A stretch of 17,119 nucleotides of DNA, taken from assembly GCA_948844705.1 (NCBI GenBank), contig CAQNVT010000048.1, positions 1 through 17,119 on the forward strand, in the 5' to 3' direction. Of the stretch, positions 8,179-14,317 are shown piece after piece. A model generated the notes under the pieces. That model was not told the DNA's origin. It ran no database searches and was given only the letters and a program-made list of their open reading frames with translations. The translations under genes were made by a program, and so were the position numbers. Position 1 is the stretch's first letter; each line of letters opens with the position of its first letter. This DNA is from an uncultured Dorea sp. (GTDB lineage Bacteria; Bacillota; Clostridia; Lachnospirales; Lachnospiraceae).

Positions 8179-8263
8179 TCTGCCCAACTCCTTTTTGATA
8201 TAATTTTCAGATGAGTATAGTCTGACAATTGATTAACAGGCCATGTATCTATCTGATATATCT

Positions 8264-8292
8264 AGTATAGCACGTTTGATGGCTAATGTATA
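8264..8292 (-). promoter_or_regulatory. Candidate promoter for hpf
   Basis: On the - strand, TATACA (8292-8287), a 17-bp spacer and TATACT (8269-8264) occur, with TG one base before the -10 (extended form). It overlaps the stop codon of the preceding membrane protein and would give a leader of about 80 nt. A second TATACT nearer the gene (8219-8214) lacks a -35. No separate stress-sigma motif could be assigned. Confidence 0.45.
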
Positions 8293-8894
8293 GAACGGAT
8301 TACTTCAATTCGGGAAATTTTTCCATCGTGCGTTTTTGCGGCGCGAAGTCCGAAGTCGGTAAAATAGACACATGCTCCGACACCTACTTCAACGTCATAT
8401 TCCTCACATTTACGTAAAAACACGTCAAGGAGGGTTTCGTCTTCTTCAAAGGGCAGTTCAATGCCCAGAACCCGTTTTACGGACTTGGCCCGCATACTTG
8501 CCCGCAGGATGATTTCGTCGGCAACATCAAATTCACAGAACAGAAACTTTCTTGTGGCGAACAATACGGCGATGGCACATACACCGACCAGGCTGCTCCA
8601 GATGGAAGAGTGATCGATAATAATCTGTCTGGCGATGGCAAAGAGGAGTACCTCAAATACCGTGTTCGGTGAATGAGAGTACATCATCCGGATAAGCTCC
8701 ACGCCGATGATCAGATTAAAACAGGTTTCCATCAGGTCTGTGTAATTGGGCCATATGTCAAGGTTGGGAATATAGATGATGGAGGCAGCCATCCGGAAGC
8801 AAAGCAATATGATACCGAAGGCCATCATCATTGCAATAAATAATTCCAGAAAGGTTGCCAGTCTTTTCAGGCAGGTTGCGATATAATGCTTCAT
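8283..8894 (-). CDS. PsiE-like four-helix membrane protein with CorC/HlyC-like C-terminal domain
   Basis: The 203 residues comprise hydrophobic segments at about 12-40, 57-72, 80-93 and 100-119, then a soluble C-terminal part (about 121-203). The membrane half, with GVELIRMM, EVLLFAIARQIIIDH and ATRKFLF, resembles the phosphate-starvation-inducible PsiE family. The soluble half runs LGIELP ... VGVGACVYFTDFGLR ... KISRIEVI, which resembles the transporter-associated domain of CorC/HlyC proteins. Both assignments come from pattern memory, not from a search. The ATG at 8894 overlaps the pap2 stop as ATGA and has AAAGGAG six bases upstream, so translation is probably coupled to pap2. The frame stays open well upstream, but that part is the antisense-phase shadow of pap2. 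The function is unknown; a role in ion or phosphate stress is a guess from the families. Confidence 0.8.
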   Translation of the reverse strand: MKHYIATCLKRLATFLELFIAMMMAFGIILLCFRMAASIIYIPNLDIWPNYTDLMETCFNLIIGVELIRMMYSHSPNTVFEVLLFAIARQIIIDHSSIWSSLVGVCAIAVLFATRKFLFCEFDVADEIILRASMRAKSVKRVLGIELPFEEDETLLDVFLRKCEEYDVEVGVGACVYFTDFGLRAAKTHDGKISRIEVIRSIH

Positions 8895-9784
8895 ACATTT
8901 CTCCTTTGTGCTTTGGTAAACAGGAACGGGTAAATTACCAATATCCATAATACCAGTATAAAGTACTCGGAGGATTTTGCCAAGACAGAACTTCCGAAAA
9001 GAAGAGAAAAGCCTTCTTTTAGGAGCAATGTGCCGAGAAGTCCCGGGATTACCGTGAAAAGCAGGGCCTTTACGGATATAAAGCCGGAGGAAAAATGCAG
9101 ATACCGCTGTTCGGCATACCACCCGGCGGCAAAGCCAAGACCGGCGCCGGATGCCTTGCAGCAATCCATGGCATATTTCGCGTCGATGACGCCGCGCGCA
9201 TTTAAAATCAGGGCATACGCAGCTGAAAAAGCGGCAATGCACGCCAGAACAAGAGAAATGTACTCCGGGTGGGAGGCATCTGAAAGCAGCGCGTCCTGAA
9301 GCCGCCATATGATACAGGAGACGAGGATGGATACGGCCATGGACGTAAGCACGTCCTTCGGAGTATGGCATCCGAGATACATCCTTGAGAATCCTACGAG
9401 GAGGAAGGCAAGGCAGCATAGGAGTCTGCATAAGAGCCTCCGGCTCTTAAGGGCAAGCGGGAAGAACAGGCAGGTCGCGCCCTGTGTATGGCCGCTTGGG
9501 AAGGAATATCCGGTGGCGGCGGGGAGAGCGCTTTCCACCGCATGAAAATCCGGGTCCAGAATCCAGGGCCTTGGAATGCGGAAGGTGATCTTCAATACCT
9601 GCACGCATAAGCCTGCCGTAAAATACGTAAATCCCAGAAGATAAGCAAAGCGCTTATCCACACACCAGTAAAGTGTGCAGATAACCGCTATGATTATGAT
9701 CTCCTGGCCGAAATACGTGATAAGCTGCATAAGCTTGTCTAAAAACGGGGTGCGTATTCCCTCTAACAGCCGTAAAAATGTCAT
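8891..9784 (-). CDS. PAP2-family membrane phosphatase
   Basis: An integral membrane phosphatase of the type-2 phosphatidic acid phosphatase superfamily. Members dephosphorylate undecaprenyl pyrophosphate, phosphatidylglycerol phosphate or related lipids outside the membrane. The 297-residue protein has all three signature motifs: K65-x6-R72-P73 (KITFRIPRP), P96-SGH-99, and S133-R134-x5-H140-x3-D144 (SRMYLGCHTPKD), where H140 is the expected nucleophile. After the catalytic core there are about 120 further residues with three or more extra hydrophobic segments, longer than the minimal PAP2 fold. The ATG at 9784 overlaps the typA stop (ATGA) and the gene's own stop overlaps the next start in the same way. 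The natural substrate cannot be told from the sequence. A BcrC-like undecaprenyl-PP phosphatase is one candidate. Confidence 0.93.
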   Translation of the reverse strand: MTFLRLLEGIRTPFLDKLMQLITYFGQEIIIIAVICTLYWCVDKRFAYLLGFTYFTAGLCVQVLKITFRIPRPWILDPDFHAVESALPAATGYSFPSGHTQGATCLFFPLALKSRRLLCRLLCCLAFLLVGFSRMYLGCHTPKDVLTSMAVSILVSCIIWRLQDALLSDASHPEYISLVLACIAAFSAAYALILNARGVIDAKYAMDCCKASGAGLGFAAGWYAEQRYLHFSSGFISVKALLFTVIPGLLGTLLLKEGFSLLFGSSVLAKSSEYFILVLWILVIYPFLFTKAQRRNV

Positions 9785-11607
9785 GATCGGTTTCCTCTTT
9801 TCCTCATCTTGGGATCCAGGATTTTCTTTCTGATCCTGAGTGTTTTCGGAGTTACCTCAAGAAGCTCGTCGGTATCGATAAAATCCAGAGCCTCCTCAAG
9901 GCTTAATATTTTCGGCGGAGTAAGCCTGAGCGCTTCGTCTGCGCTGGAGGAACGGGTGTTGGTAAGATGCTTTGTCTTACAGATATTTACTTCAATATCA
10001 TCGGTTTTTGCGTTTTCGCCGATTACCATACCGGAATATACCTTTTCTCCGGGACCGATAAAGAGAGTGCCGCGTTCCTGGGCGCCGAACAGTCCGTAGG
10101 TTACCGATTCGCCGGTCTCGAAGGCGATCAGAGAGCCCTGCTTCCGGTACTGGATATCTCCTTTGTAGGGCGCATAACCGTCGAACGCGGTATTCATGAT
10201 ACCGTTTCCCTTTGTATCGGTTAAAAATTCACCCCGGTAACCGATGAGTCCCCGTGCCGGGATCTTGAATTCCAGACGGCTGTATCCGCCGTTTGCCGTG
10301 CCCATATTCTGAAGCTCGCCCTTTCTCTGGCTCAGCTTATCGATGACGGTTCCGGTAAATTCCTCCGGCACGTCGATGTAGGCTGTTTCCATAGGCTCCA
10401 GAAGCCTGCCGTTTTCATCCTTTTTGTAGAGGACCTCGGCCTTGCTGACGGCGAACTCGTAGCCTTCCCGGCGCATGTTTTCGATCAGAACAGACAGATG
10501 AAGCTCTCCGCGTCCCGACACCTTGAAGCTGTCGGTGCTGTCAGATTCCTCTACGCGGAGGCTTACGTCCGTATTAAGCTCTTTAAAGAGCCGGTCTCGT
10601 AGATGACGGGAGGTGACGTATTTTCCTTCCTGGCCCGCAAACGGACTGTCATTTACGATAAACTGCATGGCGATTGTAGGCTCGGAGATCTTCTGGAACG
10701 AAATGGCCTGCGGATTTTCGGGAGAACAGATCGTATCTCCGATAGAAATGTCCGCAATACCGGAAATGGCAACGATAGAACCGATGGTTGCCTCCTTCAC
10801 ATCTACCTTGTTCAGTCCGTCAAATTCATACAGCTTGCTGATCCGGACCTTTTCCTGACGGCCCGGGTCATGCTCATTGACGACAACAGCATCCATTCCG
10901 ACCCGGATGGTTCCGTTGTCTACCTTTCCGATGCCGATACGTCCTACATACTCATTATAGTCGATGGTGCTGATCAGTACCTGTGTATCTGCGTCCGGGT
11001 CGCCTTCCGGAGCAGGGATGTAATCAAGGATCGTTTCAAACAAGGGCTTCATGTCACGCTCCTCGTCTGTCAGGTCAAGAACGGCAACGCCGGCCTTGGC
11101 GGATGCATAGACAAAGGGACAGTCAAGCTGCTCGTCAGAGGCATCCAGATCCATAAAGAGCTCCAATACCTCGTCGATCACCTCGTCGGGCCTTGCCTCC
11201 GGCCGGTCGATCTTATTGATACATACGATGACAGGAAGACTTAATTCAAGCGCCTTTCGGAGTACAAATTTTGTCTGGGGCATGGCACCCTCAAAGGCGT
11301 CTACCACAAGGATCACACCGTTTACCATCTTAAGGACACGTTCAACCTCGCCTCCGAAGTCGGCATGGCCGGGGGTGTCGATGATATTTATTTTCGTTCC
11401 GTTATAACAGACGGCCGTATTTTTAGAAAGGATCGTAATGCCCCGTTCTCTTTCGATATCATTGGAATCCATGATGCGTTCTTCGACTTCCTGATTCTCG
11501 CGGAATACCCCGCTTTGCTTTAAAAGCTCGTCAACCAGGGTGGTCTTGCCATGGTCAACATGGGCGATAATCGCTATATTACGTACATCCTCACGTTTTG
11601 TTTTCAT
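9781..11607 (-). CDS. typA: Ribosome-associated translational GTPase TypA/BipA
   Basis: TypA is an EF-G/LepA-like GTPase that binds the ribosome and supports large-subunit assembly and translation of selected mRNAs under stress. The 608-residue protein has all GTPase motifs: G1 AHVDHGKT (15-22), G2 RGITI (55-59), G3 DTPGH (77-81), G4 NKID (131-134) and G5 SAK (169-171). Beta-barrel and EF-G III/V-like domains and the TypA C-terminal domain follow (GLIGYRGEFLTDTKG, then VYSGMVIGENA). I chose the ATG at 11607 (MKTKRED), nine bases after AAAAGG. The in-frame ATG at 11616 directly abuts that ribosome site and is unlikely. It is the first gene of an operon with pap2 and the PsiE-like gene and has its own candidate promoter in the divergent region. 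Confidence 0.97.
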   Translation of the reverse strand: MKTKREDVRNIAIIAHVDHGKTTLVDELLKQSGVFRENQEVEERIMDSNDIERERGITILSKNTAVCYNGTKINIIDTPGHADFGGEVERVLKMVNGVILVVDAFEGAMPQTKFVLRKALELSLPVIVCINKIDRPEARPDEVIDEVLELFMDLDASDEQLDCPFVYASAKAGVAVLDLTDEERDMKPLFETILDYIPAPEGDPDADTQVLISTIDYNEYVGRIGIGKVDNGTIRVGMDAVVVNEHDPGRQEKVRISKLYEFDGLNKVDVKEATIGSIVAISGIADISIGDTICSPENPQAISFQKISEPTIAMQFIVNDSPFAGQEGKYVTSRHLRDRLFKELNTDVSLRVEESDSTDSFKVSGRGELHLSVLIENMRREGYEFAVSKAEVLYKKDENGRLLEPMETAYIDVPEEFTGTVIDKLSQRKGELQNMGTANGGYSRLEFKIPARGLIGYRGEFLTDTKGNGIMNTAFDGYAPYKGDIQYRKQGSLIAFETGESVTYGLFGAQERGTLFIGPGEKVYSGMVIGENAKTDDIEVNICKTKHLTNTRSSSADEALRLTPPKILSLEEALDFIDTDELLEVTPKTLRIRKKILDPKMRKRGNRS

Positions 11608-11654
11608 GTAAATCATCCTTTTCTTTCTACCTATTTATATGCTGTAACTTTAAT

Positions 11655-11682
11655 AGTGTATCACATTTTACAGATTTTACAA
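11655..11682 (-). promoter_or_regulatory. Candidate promoter for the typA operon
   Basis: On the - strand, TTGTAA (11682-11677), a 16-bp spacer and TACACT (11660-11655) occur, with TG one base before the -10. Each hexamer matches 4 of 6 consensus bases. It lies about 48 bp before the typA ATG. The same 170-bp divergent region must also hold the promoter of the SSB-like gene, which I could not assign. Confidence 0.5.
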
Positions 11683-11777
11683 GACATGAAAAAATGTTGT
11701 TCTAAAATGTATTCCTGTCTCATAGACTAATTAATGACCATGAAATACGATTCAGAGGAAGGGAGAATGTAAAAATT

Positions 11778-12407
11778 ATGTCAGATAAGATTATTGAAAA
11801 CAACCAGGTGACTATTATGGGAGAGGTTTCCTCCGGCTTTACTTTCAGCCATGAGGTGTTCGGAGAAGGCTTTTACATGGTAGAGGTGCGCGTGAGGCGC
11901 TTAAGTAACTCTGAGGACAGGATTCCGCTTATGATATCAGAACGTCTGATAGATGTATCGCAGGATTATACGGGAGAATTTATTATGGCAAGCGGACAGT
12001 TCCGTTCTTATAACCGGCACGATGAACAAAAGAATCGTCTGGTGCTGTCTGTATTCGTAAGAGAAGTGTCGTTTATAGAAGAGGAGCTTGACGGTGCGAA
12101 GACCAACAGTATTTTTCTTGACGGCTACATATGTAAGCTGCCGGTGTACAGAAAGACGCCGCTGGGAAGAGAGATTGCCGATCTTCTTCTGGCTGTTAAC
12201 AGACCGTATGGAAAATCTGATTATATACCGTGCATCTGCTGGGGAAGAAATGCAAGATTTGCCTCTACCTTTGAGGTGGGAGAGCATGTGCAGATATTCG
12301 GAAGGATCCAGAGTAGAACGTATATCAAGAAGCTGACAGAGACAGAAACGCAGGAGCGTACGGCCTACGAGGTGTCGGTAAGCAAGCTGGAATGCATGGA
12401 AGGTTAA
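11778..12407 (+). CDS. SSB-like protein with two OB folds
   Basis: This is probably a single-stranded-nucleic-acid-binding protein. Two OB-fold-like halves can be seen in 209 residues. The N-terminal half (about 9-98) runs NNQVTIMGEV ... GEFIMASGQFRSYN. The C-terminal half (about 110-205) has the classical SSB pattern GREIADLLLAVNRPYG ... YIPCICWGRNARF ... GEHVQIFGRIQSR. The acidic phenylalanine-ended tip that recruits partners in true SSBs is missing, since the protein ends KLECMEG. It is therefore an auxiliary SSB-like protein rather than the housekeeping SSB. The ribosome site is unusual: GAGGAAGGGAG (11755-11765) is about 12 bases from the ATG, and a start-stop ATGTAA lies in between. It is divergent from typA, and no terminator separates it from dapA. 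Confidence 0.8.
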   Translation: MSDKIIENNQVTIMGEVSSGFTFSHEVFGEGFYMVEVRVRRLSNSEDRIPLMISERLIDVSQDYTGEFIMASGQFRSYNRHDEQKNRLVLSVFVREVSFIEEELDGAKTNSIFLDGYICKLPVYRKTPLGREIADLLLAVNRPYGKSDYIPCICWGRNARFASTFEVGEHVQIFGRIQSRTYIKKLTETETQERTAYEVSVSKLECMEG

Positions 12408-12437
12408 ATTCGGGGATAAATTCGGATGATGCTTTCA

Positions 12438-12466
12438 TTGACATCCCTTGATATTGATGATAAAAT
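12438..12466 (+). promoter_or_regulatory. Strong sigma-A promoter for dapA
   Basis: A perfect -35 TTGACA (12438-12443), a 17-bp spacer and TAAAAT (12461-12466) occur, with TG one base before the -10 (TGATAAAAT). The predicted transcript start near 12473 leaves a leader of about 30 nt. That is too short for a lysine riboswitch or T-box, so dapA looks constitutively expressed from this promoter. Confidence 0.85.
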
Positions 12467-12501
12467 TTTAGGTAAAACATAGAAAAATCAGGAGGATGGA
12501 T

Positions 12502-13392
12502 ATGGCTGTATTTACGGGAGCCGGTGTGGCGATTGTTACACCCTTTAATGCGGATGAAAGCATCAATTATGATAAATTAGACGAATTAATTGACTATCAT
12601 TGTGAAAATGGTACGGACAGTATTATCATATGCGGGACAACCGGAGAATCCGCAACAATGACGGAAGAAGAGCATATGGAATGTGTGAAATTCGCAATTG
12701 AGCGGGCAAAGGGAAGAATTCCGGTTATTGCAGGCACAGGTTCAAACTGTACCAGGACGGCGGTCGATATGTCAAGGGAGGCCGTGGAAGACGGAGCAGA
12801 CGGGCTGCTTCTTGTGACGCCGTACTATAATAAGGCGACGCAGGCGGGGCTTATCGCACATTATACGGCAGTTGCAAGGGAGGCGAAGGCGCCGATCATT
12901 ATGTACAGTGTTGCCAGCAGGACCGGATGCAATATTGAGCCTGCGACGGTCGCGGAGCTGGTAAAGAATGTGGACAATATCGTGGGAGTGAAGGAAGCTT
13001 CGGGAAATATTTCACAGGTGGCTAAGATCATGTCCCTTACTGACGGGAAGATCGATCTGTATTCCGGAAATGACGATCAGATCGTGCCTCTTCTTTCTCT
13101 CGGAGCGAAGGGTGTGATCTCCGTGCTTTCCAATGTGGCGCCGAAGGAGACTCATGACATTTGCGCAAAGTTTTTTGCCGGTGACGTAGCGGGCAGCGCG
13201 GCTCTTCAGCTTAAGGCAATTCCGCTTTGTGAGAAGCTGTTCTGTGAGGTGAATCCGATTCCGGTCAAGAAGGCGATGCAGCTTATGGGAATGGACTGCG
13301 GTCCGCTTCGTATGCCGCTTACGGAGCTGACGCCGGGACATACGGAGGAGCTGGCGCGTGCGATGAAGGATTTTGGAATCAGGTTAGCATAA
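12502..13392 (+). CDS. dapA: 4-hydroxy-tetrahydrodipicolinate synthase
   Basis: DapA condenses pyruvate with aspartate semialdehyde, the first committed step to diaminopimelate and lysine. The 296-residue TIM-barrel has the full active site: T46-T47 in GTTGES, the tyrosines Y108 (TPYYN) and Y135 (IIMYSVASR), R140 in ASRTG for substrate carboxylate binding, and the Schiff-base lysine K164 in GVKEASGN. The conserved NPIPVKKAM follows near the C-terminus. AGGAGG (12490-12495) is six bases before the ATG at 12502 (MAVFTGAGVAIVTPF, the usual family start). The ATG at 12496 touches the ribosome site and is rejected. dapB follows after 101 bp, separated by a hairpin. Confidence 0.97.
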   Translation: MAVFTGAGVAIVTPFNADESINYDKLDELIDYHCENGTDSIIICGTTGESATMTEEEHMECVKFAIERAKGRIPVIAGTGSNCTRTAVDMSREAVEDGADGLLLVTPYYNKATQAGLIAHYTAVAREAKAPIIMYSVASRTGCNIEPATVAELVKNVDNIVGVKEASGNISQVAKIMSLTDGKIDLYSGNDDQIVPLLSLGAKGVISVLSNVAPKETHDICAKFFAGDVAGSAALQLKAIPLCEKLFCEVNPIPVKKAMQLMGMDCGPLRMPLTELTPGHTEELARAMKDFGIRLA

Positions 13393-13418
13393 GGTATCAT
13401 ATTTTTGACGGAGAGTGA

Positions 13419-13455
13419 AAAGGGTATCTTTAAAGGGATACCCTTTCTGTATAAT
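13419..13455 (+). promoter_or_regulatory. Hairpin plus TATAAT in the dapA-dapB gap
   Basis: A perfect 10-bp stem AAAGGGTATC (13419-13428) / GATACCCTTT (13437-13446) with an 8-base loop is followed by CTG and a consensus TATAAT (13450-13455). The three Ts of the 3' arm are not followed by a real T-tract, so termination would be weak. No good -35 stands 17 bp before TATAAT. The element may be an attenuator or processing hairpin, or a regulated internal promoter for dapB. Confidence 0.5.
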
Positions 13456-13493
13456 CCGGAAGACGATTACACGGTAAGGAGGAAGGATAGAAA

Positions 13494-14246
13494 ATGGTAC
13501 GGGCGATTATGCATGGATGCAACGGAAAGATGGGACAGGTGATCACGGGACTTGTAAAGGAGGATGCGGAGATCGAATTTGTCGCAGGTGTGGATGCCTA
13601 TACGGGTATCGCGAATGATTATCCGGTGTTTGAGAGTATAGAAAAATGCGATATTGAAGCAGATGTGGTTATTGATTTTTCAAATGCGGGAGCGGTGGAC
13701 AAGCTTCTTGACTATTGTGCGGATAAAAAGCTTCCGGTAGTACTGTGCACAACAGGGCTGTCGCAGGAGCAGCTCTCCCGGGTAGAGGAGACGGCAAAAA
13801 AGACCGCGGTACTTAAGTCGGCAAATATGTCTCTTGGCATCAACCTGCTCTTAAAGCTTGTCAGGGATGCGGCAAAGGTGCTTGCAGGTGCGGGATTTGA
13901 TATTGAACTTGTAGAGCGCCATCACAACCAGAAGGTGGATGCTCCCAGCGGCACAGCGCTTGCGCTGGCAGATTCCATAAACGAGGCGATGGACAATGAA
14001 TATACATATGTATATGACAGAAGCCAGAGAAGAGAAAAAAGAGATAAAAAGGAGATGGGGATCTCGGCAGTGCGCGGCGGTACGATCGTAGGGGAACATG
14101 AGATTATTTTCGCCGGTCCGGACGAGGTAATAGAGCTTAAGCATACGGCATATTCAAAGGCCGTATTTGGAAAAGGCGCTGTGGAGGCCGCCAAATTCCT
14201 GGCCGGAAAACCCGCCGGCCGCTACGACATGTCCGATGTGATCTAG
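13494..14246 (+). CDS. dapB: 4-hydroxy-tetrahydrodipicolinate reductase
   Basis: DapB reduces the DapA product with NAD(P)H, the second step of the diaminopimelate/lysine branch. The 250 residues have the nucleotide-binding loop MHGCNGKMGQ (6-15). The catalytic motif is H143-H144-N-Q-K147-VDAPSGT, in which the second-shell His pair and K147 match the E. coli H159/K163 region. The C-terminal GTIVGEHEIIFAGPDE is the usual substrate-domain strand. The end GRYDMSDVI is a normal family terminus. AAGGAGG (13476-13482) precedes the ATG by 11 bases, with further purine-rich sequence between. Its stop TAG overlaps the first base of an inverted repeat. It is co-directional with dapA, probably one unit with partial internal control. 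Confidence 0.96.
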   Translation: MVRAIMHGCNGKMGQVITGLVKEDAEIEFVAGVDAYTGIANDYPVFESIEKCDIEADVVIDFSNAGAVDKLLDYCADKKLPVVLCTTGLSQEQLSRVEETAKKTAVLKSANMSLGINLLLKLVRDAAKVLAGAGFDIELVERHHNQKVDAPSGTALALADSINEAMDNEYTYVYDRSQRREKRDKKEMGISAVRGGTIVGEHEIIFAGPDEVIELKHTAYSKAVFGKGAVEAAKFLAGKPAGRYDMSDVI

Positions 14247-14289
14247 GGGACGGCGGTAACGTAGCCGAAGGCGAGGCTGCCCCGTCCCC
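14246..14289. repeat. REP-like inverted repeat between dapB and fbp
   Basis: Outer arms GGGGACGG (14246-14253) and CCGTCCCC (14282-14289) enclose an inner stem GTAGCC (14261-14266) / GGCTGC (14275-14280). There is no T-tract after it, so it is not a standard terminator. Short GC-rich palindromes bounded by GGGGACGG resemble the dispersed REP-like elements moved by Y1 (RAYT) transposases in some Firmicutes. That link is from memory. No transposase is in this window. Confidence 0.6.
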
Positions 14290-14317
14290 AGGTGAATTTA
14301 CAAAAAGGAGAAAAGTT

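Noticed and set aside
8179..8187. TTG start giving HPF three extra residues
   Set aside because: The TTG directly abuts the AAGGAG site. The ATG at 8178 has nine-base spacing and the typical family N-terminus.
8895..9431. Upstream extension of the PsiE-like reading frame to an ATG at 9431
   Set aside because: The extension lies in another frame of pap2, has low-quality composition (Cys/Arg/His-rich), and the ATG at 8894 has an ideal ribosome site.
10603..11244. 213-codon + strand frame inside typA
   Set aside because: It is antisense to the GTPase and beta-barrel domains, where codon bias creates open frames.
12408..12501. Lysine riboswitch or T-box before dapA
   Set aside because: The predicted leader is only about 30 nt and the whole gap has none of the long paired structure or T-box sequence required.
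14290..14317. Intrinsic terminator between dapB and fbp
   Set aside because: The preceding palindrome lacks any following T-run, so normal Rho-independent termination is not supported.
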